Positions 37,595-46,735 of a stretch of 64,000 nucleotides of DNA are shown here, piece after piece. How positions within the stretch are numbered: position 1 is the stretch's first letter; each line of letters begins with the position of its first letter. Made by a program: the position numbers and the translations under genes. The notes under the pieces were generated by a model. The model saw only the letters and a program-made list of their open reading frames with translations, did not search any database and had not been told where the DNA came from. Source of the DNA: an uncultured Flavobacteriales bacterium (GTDB taxonomy: Bacteria; Bacteroidota; Bacteroidia; Flavobacteriales_D; Parvicellaceae); the NCBI GenBank assembly GCA_943787535.1, contig CALSMU010000002.1:62001-126000 (forward strand). Direction: 5' to 3'.

Positions 37595-39595
37595 ATGTCA
37601 AAACCCCATTTTAGCTATTTATACATATTCTTACTGCTACTTTCATTTAGCAGCAAAGCCCAAGTTAACCTAGATTCTTTATGGGGTGTTTGGAACGACA
37701 AAACCCAGCCAGATACCAATCGGCTTGAAGCAATGAAAAGCATAGCTTATGATGGTTATTTGTTTTCTCAGCCCGACAGTGCTTTTTATTTTGCACAAAA
37801 GGGATATGATTTTGCTGAAGCTTTAGATAATAAAAAATGGATCGCAGCTGCATTGAATACGCAGGGGATATCATTTGCAATAAGAGGCAATTACGAAAAA
37901 GCATTGGAATATTATTCAAAAAGCTTAGCGATAAAAAAGGAATTAGGCGATAAAAAAGGAATGGGAAATTCTTATGGTAACATTGGAAATATTTATAAAG
38001 ACCACGGTAATTACGAAAAAGCATTGGAATACGCTTCAAAAGCTTTGGCGATATATGAGGAAATAGAAGATAAAAAAGGAGTGGGGAATGCTAATAATAA
38101 CATTGGAATTGCTTATTCAGACCAAGGCAATTACGAAAAAGCATTGGAATATCATTCAAAAAGCTTAGCGATAAAAAAGGAATTAGGCGATAAAAAAGGA
38201 ATGGGAAGTTCTTACAATAACATTGGTCTTATTTATTCAATCCAAGAAAATTACGAAAAAGCACTGGACTATTATTCAAAAAGCGTATCGATAAAAAAGG
38301 AACTAGGCGATAAAAAAGGAATGGCAGCTTCTTACAATAACATTGGAGTTGTTTACAAAGAACAAAGTAATTATGAAAAAGCATTGGACTATTTACTAAA
38401 GTCAAAAAATATAAACCAAGGAATAAATACAATTGAAGGTTTAGACGCAACTTCAAGATTGCTGAGTGAAGTATATAAAAAGCTAGGTAAATACAAACAA
38501 GCATTAGAAATGCACGAGCTATATATGGAAACAAAAGACTCCATCGCTAAAATGGATGCAGAAGAAGAGTTGTACAAGTTTGAGGTAGACAAAGAATACC
38601 AATTAAAAAAACAAGCAGATAGCATACTGCATGCCGATGAAATTATCATCCAACAAGCAGAAAACCTGGCCAAAGAAGAACAACTCAAAAGCGAAAAACA
38701 AAGAAGAACAGGCTTGCTTGTAATAGTAGGGTTGGTATTAGTTTCTTTAGGTTTTGTATTTGTGCAATTAAGAAAAACCAAAGCGCAAAAAGTAGTTATA
38801 GAAGGACAGCACGAAAAGCTCAACGAATCGCATCGAGAAATCACCGATAGTATCAACTATGCCAAACGCATACAAGATGCCTTAATGACATCGGCCGTGT
38901 ATATAAAAGATGTACTTCCCGAGAGTTTTATTTTGTTTAACCCAAAAGATGTCGTTTCAGGAGACTTCTACTGGGTGTATCGCTCACCCAAAGGACAAAT
39001 CTACTTTACGGTAGCCGATTGCACTGGCCATGGCGTGCCAGGCGCCTTTATGAGTATGATAGGAACTTCACTACTCAACGAGTTTATTATTGAAAACAAA
39101 ATAGAGGATACTGCCGAGGTACTCACAAAGATGCGCGAGCAGATTATTAAGTCGTTAGACCAAAAAGGCTTGCAAGGAGAAAATAAAGACGGAATGGACA
39201 TGGCTCTCTGCAAGTACGATCCTAAAAAAGGCACGGTTCAATATTCGGGAGCGTACAATCCACTAATCCACATTAGTAAAAACCAGATAAACCAACTAAA
39301 AGGCGATAGCCAGCCCGTTGGATTGCATACAGGCAAAAAACTTCCTTTTACCAATAAAGAAATACAAGTAGCCAAAGGCGATATGTTGTACATCTATTCG
39401 GATGGTTTTCCAGACCAATTTGGAGGAGAAAAGGGCAAGAAGTATCTGTCTGGGAAATTTAAGAAGTTTTTACTATCGATAAGCGATAAACCAATAGATG
39501 AGCAGGATAGGCTTATTAAAGCAGAGTTTACCAAATGGATAGGAGACCATGAACAAATAGACGATGTGTGTGTAATGGGGGTGAGAATTACGTAG
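37595..39595 (+). CDS. TPR-containing SpoIIE family protein phosphatase
   Basis: A 666-residue sensor-type protein: signal peptide or first membrane segment (about 5-23), tetratricopeptide repeats (about 55-320), a coiled coil (about 325-370), one transmembrane helix (about 375-393), a second short coil, and a PP2C-type SpoIIE phosphatase domain (about 430-666) with SGDFYWVY, DCTGHGVPGAFMSMIG, DMALC and YIYSDGFPDQFGG. Metal-binding Asp residues are in GDFY, DCTGHG and YSDG. It probably dephosphorylates an anti-sigma antagonist, in the manner of stress-signalling switches. The ATG at 37595 is chosen because it gives a signal peptide; a GTG at 37562 is in frame. The five central TPRs are nearly identical DNA repeats. 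Confidence 0.88.
   Translation: MSKPHFSYLYIFLLLLSFSSKAQVNLDSLWGVWNDKTQPDTNRLEAMKSIAYDGYLFSQPDSAFYFAQKGYDFAEALDNKKWIAAALNTQGISFAIRGNYEKALEYYSKSLAIKKELGDKKGMGNSYGNIGNIYKDHGNYEKALEYASKALAIYEEIEDKKGVGNANNNIGIAYSDQGNYEKALEYHSKSLAIKKELGDKKGMGSSYNNIGLIYSIQENYEKALDYYSKSVSIKKELGDKKGMAASYNNIGVVYKEQSNYEKALDYLLKSKNINQGINTIEGLDATSRLLSEVYKKLGKYKQALEMHELYMETKDSIAKMDAEEELYKFEVDKEYQLKKQADSILHADEIIIQQAENLAKEEQLKSEKQRRTGLLVIVGLVLVSLGFVFVQLRKTKAQKVVIEGQHEKLNESHREITDSINYAKRIQDALMTSAVYIKDVLPESFILFNPKDVVSGDFYWVYRSPKGQIYFTVADCTGHGVPGAFMSMIGTSLLNEFIIENKIEDTAEVLTKMREQIIKSLDQKGLQGENKDGMDMALCKYDPKKGTVQYSGAYNPLIHISKNQINQLKGDSQPVGLHTGKKLPFTNKEIQVAKGDMLYIYSDGFPDQFGGEKGKKYLSGKFKKFLLSISDKPIDEQDRLIKAEFTKWIGDHEQIDDVCVMGVRIT
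37889..38428 (+). repeat. Tandem 120-bp repeats encoding TPR units
   Basis: The segment beginning AATTACGAAAAAGCA recurs at exact 120-bp intervals at 37889, 38009, 38129, 38249 and 38369 (the last with one change at the start). Each encodes a 40-residue TPR unit of the form NYEKALEYYSKSLAIKKELG. The near identity at DNA level indicates recent expansion or gene conversion. Confidence 0.85.
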
Positions 39596-39651
39596 CTTAG
39601 AGAAACAAATGAAAGTGCTTTCTAAATATCTATGCTTACTTGCACTGAAGA

Positions 39652-40362
39652 TTATAATTTTCTTTTGTTGCCGACAGAAATTTCTGACCCTTCGGCGAGC
39701 ATAACAGATGATGGTTGCTGTTGATTTAAAAATTTAAAATCAGCTCCATAGTTAGCTTCAAAGTCAACATTAACCTCGAAATTTTTTATTTTGTATATAT
39801 TCCATGCAGGGTGTCTGACTTCGAATTCATTTGTTCTACCGTTACTTATTTTAGTATAGCCCCAGTAATGTTCTGTTATAAAATCTGCTTCGCTATTTTC
39901 ATCAAAAGAAAAGGGGGAGCTTTCAGCCTGGACACTAACTGAATTCCAGATACCTTTTATTTTCCAACTGTATTCAATATTGATTTCGTTGTCTTCTGAC
40001 CAATTATGTTTCATTGGTAGGGTTTGATAAGGTTCTTTATAGATAGTTCTAGCAACTGCTGTTATAAAAGGTTTAGGAACCATTTCTTTAATAAATCCAA
40101 CTCCGCGTCTTACTTCATTGCCATTGTCATGCTTTACGTAATAACGCAGGTTTACTTCTTCGAAATTAATGTGTCCTGGTAGTTTACAACCTTTTACTTT
40201 GGTGTTTAAGAACATAAACCCGACTACGCTGACATAACATTTTCCTTCCCATAAATCAAGCTCTGTTTTATGGGGAAGATACTTTTTTAGGATTTCTGGA
40301 TCGATTGCATAATTGACAAGAATCAACTTTCTCCATTCAGCTGTAAGGAAAGGTTTTTTCAT
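39652..40362 (-). CDS. DUF2071 family protein (YqjF-like)
   Basis: A 236-residue soluble protein of the DUF2071 family. Signatures include the opening FLTAEWRKLILVNYAIDPEIL, GKCYVSVVGFMFLNTKVKG and the ending FLNQQQPSSVMLAEGS. The fold is related to acetoacetate decarboxylase in some family descriptions, but no function is established. Its start overlaps the DCC-family gene by 4 nt, so the two are translationally coupled. I see no catalytic lysine that I could place with confidence. Confidence 0.82.
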   Translation of the reverse strand: MKKPFLTAEWRKLILVNYAIDPEILKKYLPHKTELDLWEGKCYVSVVGFMFLNTKVKGCKLPGHINFEEVNLRYYVKHDNGNEVRRGVGFIKEMVPKPFITAVARTIYKEPYQTLPMKHNWSEDNEINIEYSWKIKGIWNSVSVQAESSPFSFDENSEADFITEHYWGYTKISNGRTNEFEVRHPAWNIYKIKNFEVNVDFEANYGADFKFLNQQQPSSVMLAEGSEISVGNKRKL

Positions 40363-40760
40363 ATGAATTTACTCTTGTAGTTGGTATTCAAAGGTAATTC
40401 ACATAATTTTGGTTTAAACACTTTATACCGCATCTTGGCGATAATATCATAAAAGAAATCTCGAGTAAATCTTGGGAAAATCTTAAGTCCGTAGAAAAAC
40501 TTACCTAATCCACCAAGTAAGTAAAGTATTTCAAATACGGCATTTGTCTTAATTAAAGAAGTTCCATCTTTATGGATGAGAACCACAGAGTCTACATTTT
40601 CATGTATGTCATGCAAGTCTGTATAGTAAATTCCAGCCATTGACTGCAATGAAGCGAAGCGAAATTGATCTTTCTTGTCTCGTTTTAGTACAAACTTCAC
40701 CCAAAAACTGCAGAAAGTGCATTCACCATCAAAGAGTATGATATGTTTGTTTTTATTCAT
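40359..40760 (-). CDS. DCC family thiol-disulfide oxidoreductase-like protein (DUF393)
   Basis: A 133-residue protein of the DUF393/DCC family, named for the D-x-x-C-x-x-C motif seen here as LFDGECTFCSFWVKF near residues 9-20. The following RFASLQSMAG is also typical. A redox or thioredoxin-like role is assumed for the family. It precedes the DUF2071 gene with a 4-nt overlap. The stop of an epimerase relic lies 3 nt upstream of its ATG, which suggests that a third gene was once part of this operon. Confidence 0.87.
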   Translation of the reverse strand: MNKNKHIILFDGECTFCSFWVKFVLKRDKKDQFRFASLQSMAGIYYTDLHDIHENVDSVVLIHKDGTSLIKTNAVFEILYLLGGLGKFFYGLKIFPRFTRDFFYDIIAKMRYKVFKPKLCELPLNTNYKSKFI

Positions 40761-40763
40761 TGA

Positions 40764-40901
40764 TTAGATTCTATAATCTTTTTTTGCTTTCGTGAATTTA
40801 AAATTAAAACCAGCATCAACCAAACGTTTTGGTTCTACAATTCGAATTTTTAGAATTAATTTAGGTTTTGTTCGCAAAAAAAAGTCTCCTATAACTAACA
40901 T
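40764..40901 (-). pseudogene. C-terminal relic of a TIGR01777-type epimerase (SDR39U1-like)
   Basis: A 45-codon stretch ending at TAA (40764-40766) reads MLVIGDFFLRTKPKLILKI, then RIVEPKRLVDAGFNFKF and a short tail. The pattern DFxLRTxPxLxLKSR, VxPKRLLxAGFxFKxP is the end of TIGR01777 family nucleotide-sugar epimerase-like proteins. Nothing of the remaining 250 or so residues is recognisable upstream. DCC-family genes commonly follow such epimerase genes, and the 3-nt spacing fits a former operon. Confidence 0.5.
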
Positions 40902-41125
40902 CAATATGCGAGAATCCAAAAATAATGGATAATTAACCGAATTCTTCGCAACACGCTCCGCGCTCTTTTCGGAATAAACACTGCAGCTTTACCGTATATT
41001 TAATTGTTTTTTTATCGCTAAAACAGCGCGAAAATCAAGCTCCTTGATAGTGTCTTAACCGGGCTTGGTTAAAAAAAATGTTAGTAATTATGTTTTACAT
41101 CAGCAAATACAGCGTTAAAATGATT

Positions 41126-41133
41126 TATCTTTG
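41126..41133 (+). promoter_or_regulatory. Possible -7 element for the desaturase gene
   Basis: TATCTTTG matches TAnnTTTG and ends 27 nt before the ATG at 41161; no properly spaced TTG is visible. Confidence 0.35.
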
Positions 41134-41160
41134 CACCTTAATAAGGTAATATTTTTATCT

Positions 41161-42262
41161 ATGACTTTAAAGACGGTAAGATTTAATACAAAAGATAAGC
41201 CTGAATTTTATAAGGTTTTGAGGAAGCGTGTAAATGGTTATTTCAAAGAAAATAATATTTCAAAATTTGCAAATGCTAGAATGAAATGGAAAACAGCGAT
41301 TATTTTAATTTCGTTTTTTACCCCATTGGTATTGTATGGTAGCTGGTTTGGTTACTAATCCATTTGTTCAAGTCTTGCTTTGGGTGTTTATGGGGGTAGG
41401 TATGGCTGGTGTTGGGTTAACAATAATGCACGATGCAAATCACGGTTCTTACTCTAAAAATCAAATGGTAAACAAAATATTAGGAATGACAATTAATTTT
41501 GCAGGAGGTTATGCCTTAAATTGGAAAATTCAACACAATGTTTTGCATCATACCTATACCAATGTGAGCGAGCTAGATCAAGATATTGATACAGGCAAGC
41601 TAATGCGATTTTCACCAAGACAGCCACATTTTAAATTTCAAAAGTTCCAAATCATTTATGCGTGGTTTTTTTATGGTCTTATGACCTTTTATTGGGTAGT
41701 AGCGAAGGACTTTGTACAAATAGCCTCTTTTAAGAAAGATGAATTACTTAAAGCGCAGGGCAAATCATTAGGGATGGCTTTACTGGAAATATTTGCGGTA
41801 AAAATTGTTTATCTATTTATGTTTGCTTTTTTACCGCTTTACTTTATGGAGATTTCTTTCGGATTTTGGTTCTTGTGCTTTTTCGCCAAACATTTTGTTG
41901 CAGGATTAATTTTAGCTTTAGTTTTTCAGCCGGCTCATGTGATTGAAGATACTGAGTTTCCAGAACCAGACGGAGAGGGTAGTTTAGAAAATAATTGGGC
42001 GATACACCAATTTAAAACGACAGCTAATTTCGCGCCCAAAAACAATATTTTAGGCTGGTATATGGGTGGTTTGAATTACCAAGTAGAGCATCATATGTTT
42101 CCAACCATTTGTCATATCCATTACCCGAAAATTTCTAAAATTGTCAAAGCTACTTGTGAAGAATACGGTGTACCCTATTATTCAAAGAAAACATTTACGG
42201 ATGCGGTAGTCAGTCACGTAAAACTTTTAGCTAGGTTAGGTAAGGGTGAGACTGTTGCCTAA
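41161..42262 (+). pseudogene. Membrane fatty acid desaturase, frameshifted
   Basis: The first frame (41161-41358) encodes MTLKTVRFNTKDKPEFYKVL and continues to a transmembrane helix, ending at a stop after YGSWFGY. The second frame, offset by +1 and open from about 41322 to 42262, continues with VAGLVTNPFVQVLLWVFMG and carries all three histidine boxes of a front-end/acyl-lipid desaturase: HDANH near the start, HNVLHHTY, and QVEHHMFP. Together they give a normal length of about 365 residues. The shift falls near 41325-41336, where removing a single T would join the frames. No homopolymer is present there, so a true mutation or a sequence error are the main options. Confidence 0.75.
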
Positions 42263-42481
42263 AGTTCTATTTAATTTTTCTTATTAAAATTAAAGTGGTG
42301 ATAACTTTATTCCCGCTCTGTCAAACTATTGTTCTGTGTTTTTATCTTAGTATTAACTGAGATTATTGCATTTACATTGGTGTCTGAATCATATTTTTTT
42401 GCTATTTTAGAGTAAGATCAATTAGATAAAACCAATTATTGGCAAAAGCTTTAGTTAATTTTTATAAACTAAAACAGAGAT

Positions 42482-42649
42482 ATGGAAATAGTATATAGGC
42501 TCATTCGGGACATTTGTCTTTTCATTATAATTGGAATGTTTTTAACTGAAAATACAATCTTGTTAAAACTTACAATAAGTTTATTTGCGCTATTAGTTTA
42601 CTTTGCTATGAATAGTAGTCTCGATTCATTTGAAAGAAATGAAAAGTAA
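42482..42649 (+). CDS. Small membrane protein, 55 residues, unknown
   Basis: ATG to TAA ORF of 55 residues. Two hydrophobic helices are visible (about 10-22, CLFIIIGMFLT, and about 27-45, LKLTISLFALLVYFAM), with a charged end SFERNEK. No family is recognised. It stands in a 514-nt gap between the desaturase and nucleoid-protein genes, and is preceded by no clear promoter. It could be a chance ORF; the two balanced membrane segments with charged ends argue for a real one. Confidence 0.4.
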   Translation: MEIVYRLIRDICLFIIIGMFLTENTILLKLTISLFALLVYFAMNSSLDSFERNEK

Positions 42650-42776
42650 TTTGATTGTCTTTCAAGCTTTATGCTAATATGCAATAGTCATTGCAGGCAC
42701 CTTACCCTAACTTATTAACATCTACGGATATGCCAATAGCTTTTCGTATTATTGTCCACAGTTAAAAAATGGACAA

Positions 42777-43820
42777 ATGATAAATGTAGAAACAGCAAAT
42801 TTAGGTCAGCTAGCAATTCATAGAGTAGGAAATAAGCACAAAGGAGAAAACATCTTTGTTTCTCAAGAACCAATTAAGCTTACGGATGAATTATCGCAAT
42901 TGTTGACTAATTTTTTTCTAAAACCATTTACAAAAACTACAGAGAAATTTCATTTTGTTCATGATATAGATTTAAGTTACAACCCGCTAAATGGAATAAG
43001 TGAAAATATCTTTTCAGACAAGTCTTCTTTTTTTGAGAACTCTGTATTGATCCTGCGTCACTTGTTCGATCAGTCAAATCATCCGCATATAAAAACTGGA
43101 GATTTGTTTATTGCTTATTTTGATAAGATGCATCACTTGGGTGAGCAGGTAAAAGCGATAGGTATCTTTAAATCGGAAAGAAAAGATGCTTTTTTACAAG
43201 TGGAGGAGAAGAATAAGAAGCTTACAATTAATACTGAAAAAGGCATTAGTGTTAAGAAGCTAGATAAAGGTTGTTTGGTACTAGAGACTCAGGAAGGCTT
43301 GAAAGTTTTATCCGTTGACAATAATAACTACGATGCAGAATATTGGAAAAAGGACTTTTTAAAAATAGATTACATTCATGATGACAATTATGAGACAGCT
43401 GCTTTTTTAGACTTATGTAAATCTTTTGCTAAAAATGTAATAGGCGAGGAGACAAGGAAGGATGAAATCGATTTTGTAAATCATTCTATGCGCTTTGTAG
43501 AGGGTAATCAAGAAGTTTCTGTTGATGATTTTAGTGATGTGCTGTTTTCAGATGAAGAAACCAAGGGAGATTTTAAAGATTATAAAAAAGCTTTTGAAGA
43601 GGAGTTTGAACTAGAAATGTCAGATTCTTTTCAAGTTTCTCAACTTGTTTTAGAAAAACAAAAGCGAACGATTAAAAATGCTATTCAGTTAGATACTAAT
43701 ATTCAACTTCGTTTCAATTTTGAAGATCCTGATTCAATGGGGAAATTTGTTGAAAGAGGTTATGATGATCAGAAAGGAATGCATTATTATAAAGTGTTTT
43801 ACAACGAAGAGCTTAAATAG
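42777..43820 (+). CDS. Nucleoid-associated protein (NdpA/YejK-like, NA37 family)
   Basis: A 347-residue cytosolic protein matching the Bacteroidota branch of the NA37 nucleoid-associated family. Recognised features are the opening NVETANLGQLAIHRVGNK, HFVHDIDLSYNPLNGI, and the Cys-poor charged middle with QSNHPHIKTGDLFIAYFD in pattern. The C-terminal part is Glu/Lys-rich. YejK of E. coli binds the nucleoid; the function here is inferred from that. A weak hairpin follows the stop. Confidence 0.82.
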   Translation: MINVETANLGQLAIHRVGNKHKGENIFVSQEPIKLTDELSQLLTNFFLKPFTKTTEKFHFVHDIDLSYNPLNGISENIFSDKSSFFENSVLILRHLFDQSNHPHIKTGDLFIAYFDKMHHLGEQVKAIGIFKSERKDAFLQVEEKNKKLTINTEKGISVKKLDKGCLVLETQEGLKVLSVDNNNYDAEYWKKDFLKIDYIHDDNYETAAFLDLCKSFAKNVIGEETRKDEIDFVNHSMRFVEGNQEVSVDDFSDVLFSDEETKGDFKDYKKAFEEEFELEMSDSFQVSQLVLEKQKRTIKNAIQLDTNIQLRFNFEDPDSMGKFVERGYDDQKGMHYYKVFYNEELK

Positions 43821-43847
43821 GGAATTCTCTAAATTGTCATTTTAGGT

Positions 43848-43870
43848 AAACCCCTACAATATAGGAGTTT
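43848..43870 (+). terminator. Weak terminator-like hairpin after the nucleoid protein gene
   Basis: AAACCCCTA (43848-43856) pairs with TAGGAGTTT (43862-43870), one mismatch, 5-nt loop, followed by a short T stretch. Plausible but weak. Confidence 0.4.
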
Positions 43871-43911
43871 TGTAGTCGGTACTATAAAGATTACTTCACT
43901 ACGAAAGGTTA

Positions 43912-44073
43912 TTAAAATTTTATTCCTATTACGCAAATGTCGTCCACTTGTTCATGGTCGGAACGCCATTCTTCAAACCTTTCATCTAGCAATCGTCGTT
44001 GCTCTTCGATAGGTTCTTTCGCGATCGAAATGAGTAGTCTTTTAAAATACAGATAAAGTTCTTTTGATTAATT
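43912..44073 (-). pseudogene. C-terminal relic of a SpoIIE-type phosphatase
   Basis: Reading the minus strand up to a TAA at 43912-43914 gives ELYLYFKRLLISIAKEPIEE, then QRRLLDERFEEWRSDHEQVD and DICVIGIKF. This aligns without gaps to the end of the intact TPR-SpoIIE protein at 37595-39595 (FKKFLLSISDKPIDEQDRLI, KAEFTKWIGDHEQIDDVCVM). An upstream in-frame stop and lack of the catalytic part show it is a fragment. It abuts the broken P-ATPase. Confidence 0.65.
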
Positions 44074-46209
44074 TCATTTTTTCACTTTTAATAGTATTGA
44101 ATTCCCTATTACCACTATATCAGACAATCCCCATTGTTGCAGTTGCTATTATTGGACTTAGAAACCCAAAAGCCGCTACCGGAATGGCCAATACATTGTA
44201 AAAGAAGGCCCAAAATAAATTTTGTTTAATTGTTTTAAAAGTCAGCCTACTGAGGTGGAGTGCTTCGGTTAATTTATCAATTCCATTTGTCCCTAGCAGA
44301 ACAACTTGTGCTGTATTTATTGAAACATCTGTTGCGTCACCAAAAGAGATGCCAACAGTTAGCGCGTGCTAGGGCAGGGGCGTCATTAACGCCATCTCCA
44401 ACCATTACCGTGTTTCCTTTGGAACTGTATTCTTGAACTTTAGCAAGTTTTTCTTCTGGAAGTTGCTCAGCGAAAACAGTTTGAATATTTAATGTTTGAG
44501 CAAGGGCATCACATTTACTTTGTTTGTCGCCACTTAGAAGGATAATTTCAATACCTTGATGGGTAAGTTCTGCTATCATTTCCTTTGCTTTGGGTTTTAT
44601 TTCATCTTCGATATCTAATGTTGCTATTAGTTTATTGTTTTTTAGGATATAAACTTCATGCAATTTGTCATCCGTCAATTCACTCGCCATTCTATATGAT
44701 CCCACTTTCCAGTTATTACCCATTTCATCGGTTGCAGAAAGCCCAATTCCTTTTACTTCTTCAATGTCTGATAGCGCAATTGCTTTCTGCTTTTTCTTTT
44801 AAGTTCTCTACAATTGATTTAGCAATTGGGTGCGAGCTTCTTCCTTCTATGTTAAATAATACGTCAATAATTTCTTGCTCATTGCCGTCTATTACATTGA
44901 GAGATTTGATTGTGAACTTACCCGTGGTTAAAGTTCCTGTTTTGTCAAAAATAATAGTTTTTGTCTTCGCTAATTCTTCCAGTGTACTTCCTCCTTTTAT
45001 GAGGATACCTTTTTTTGCGGCTCTACCAATTCCTACCATAACTGCTGTTGGTGTCGCTAATCCCATTGCACATGGACAAGAAATAACCAATACGGCTATC
45101 GCTTGCAACATACTTTGCTGTGTGCTTAAATCAAAACCAAATTTACTGAGTAGAAATGTTGTTAATGAAATACCAAGTACGATAGGAACAAAAATAGCAC
45201 TGATTCTATCTCCTAATCGCTGAATTTCAGGTTTGTCTTGCTGTGCGTTTTTGACTAAGTCAATAATTTTGGATAGAACCGTATTTCGTCCAATAGCTTC
45301 AGCTTTAACGATTATATTTCCGTCTGTTAGGATAGTGCTACCAACTACTTTGTCTCCTTTTTCTTTATTTAGCGGAATACTTTCTCCAGATACCATGGAC
45401 TCATCAATAGTTCCATTTCCTTCCATAATAATTCCATCAATGGGAATTACATCGCCTGTATTTACCAAGAGTAAATCACCGATTTGAATAGCGTTATAAG
45501 TAATTTCTTCGGGCTCTCCGTTTGAATTGAACCGCATAGCAGTTTTGACTTGCATAGCAGATAAATCCTTAATTGCAGAGGTTGTTTTGGTTATGGAACG
45601 ATGTTCAAGTAAATTACCAAGTAGTACCAAAGAAACAATCGAAGCAGAGGTTTCAAAAAACAGAAAATTGTGGGTTCAGCGGTGTGCCATAGAACGTATA
45701 TGCACCCCAACTACTGTAGAAGAAAGCAGATGCTGATCCAATAAAAATAAGAACATCCATGTTGGGTGCGCCTGTGCGCAAAGAGGATAATCCACTTTTT
45801 CCAAAGTGAAAAACGCCTAAAACAAAAACGGGAAATGCTAAACAAAGCCTGCAAAATCGGATTTTGAATAAACGAATCATGTGGCAAAAACATGTGCGTT
45901 ATTAAGGGCAAAGTAAAAATTAAGCTGAACCAAAACTTTTTTTCGATAGATGAAAGTCCTTGCTTTTCATTTTTGTCATGTTCTTGAATACGGGATTTGT
46001 AACCGATTTGGCTTATACCTTTAGCAATTTCTTCTGCCGAAATAGATTTTGGAGCAATAAAAGAAGCTTCACCTAATGCAAAATTGACTTTGATGTCATC
46101 TGCACCTAGTTTTTTCAATTGGTTTTCAACCCCAATAGCACAATTGGCACAGGTCATTCCCTCAACATCAAGATATGGTTTCTGTTTTTTCTACTGTAGG
46201 TTCATTCAT
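44074..46209 (-). pseudogene. Copper-type P1B ATPase (CopA-like), broken by about six frameshifts
   Basis: Pieced together across frames the minus strand encodes a nearly complete heavy-metal P-type ATPase: an N-terminal metal-binding domain (MTCANCAIGVENQLKKLG), membrane helices, the actuator motif MVSGESIPLNKEKG, the ion motif ISCPCAMGLATPTAV, the phosphorylation site IFDKTGTLTTGKF, GRSSHPIAKS, the hinge MVGDGVNDAPAL, and the ending GDATDVSINTAQVVLL with NQNLF-type last helices. The frame changes near 46170, 45850, 45660, 44790, 44350 and 44120. The CPC motif suggests copper or silver export. Motifs remain well preserved, so decay is recent or the sequence contains errors. Confidence 0.8.
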
Positions 46210-46249
46210 TCTAGCACTAAGGTACGAACTTTAATAGAATCAAACTGTT

Positions 46250-46735
46250 TTAATATTCCCAATTACTATATTCTGTATGCTTTTCTTTCATGTTTTCAAA
46301 TAGCCAAACCATTCTATCTAAAAACCACATTTTTCCCGCATAGATCAATACCATCCCGAGTAGGGTAGTCCAAAAATGAAAACTGTATAACCCATAAATA
46401 AGAAAAGGTAAGCCCAATCCATTAATGGTGTTTAATAGCGTAGCCATAAATGCATACTCTTTAGGAATCGGAACTTTTTTACGGTTGATCCAAACGCGTT
46501 CGCCCAATACTGCTTTAGAAGCCCAATTCTTCGTTGACTTCGGTTTTTTGAATGCTTTAGGATTAAGAATTAACCAAATAACGAGTATCCCTACAAATAT
46601 CCATGCATACCAGCTAATCCAAACTCTACTCCATATAGCTAATACTAAAAAAGGTAGGGTTATCATTCTCGTCCAAACACTTAAAGGGTTCGCATGTTTT
46701 TCCCATGTTTCATCTGTCATGTTAAGCAATCCCAT
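46250..46735 (-). CDS. DUF6653 family membrane protein
   Basis: A 161-residue inner-membrane protein with about four hydrophobic helices. It opens with DETWEKHANPLSVWTRMITLPFLVLAIWSRVW in pattern and contains PKSTKNWASKAVLGERVW, features I associate with DUF6653. Function unknown. It lies 40 nt before the P-ATPase pseudogene in the same direction, so the two may once have formed an operon with metal or stress links, which is speculation. Confidence 0.65.
   Translation of the reverse strand: MGLLNMTDETWEKHANPLSVWTRMITLPFLVLAIWSRVWISWYAWIFVGILVIWLILNPKAFKKPKSTKNWASKAVLGERVWINRKKVPIPKEYAFMATLLNTINGLGLPFLIYGLYSFHFWTTLLGMVLIYAGKMWFLDRMVWLFENMKEKHTEYSNWEY

Noticed and set aside
44585..45487. Plus-strand ORFs opposite the P-ATPase
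   Set aside because: They are antisense shadows of a well-recognised ATPase sequence with no start signals or family features.
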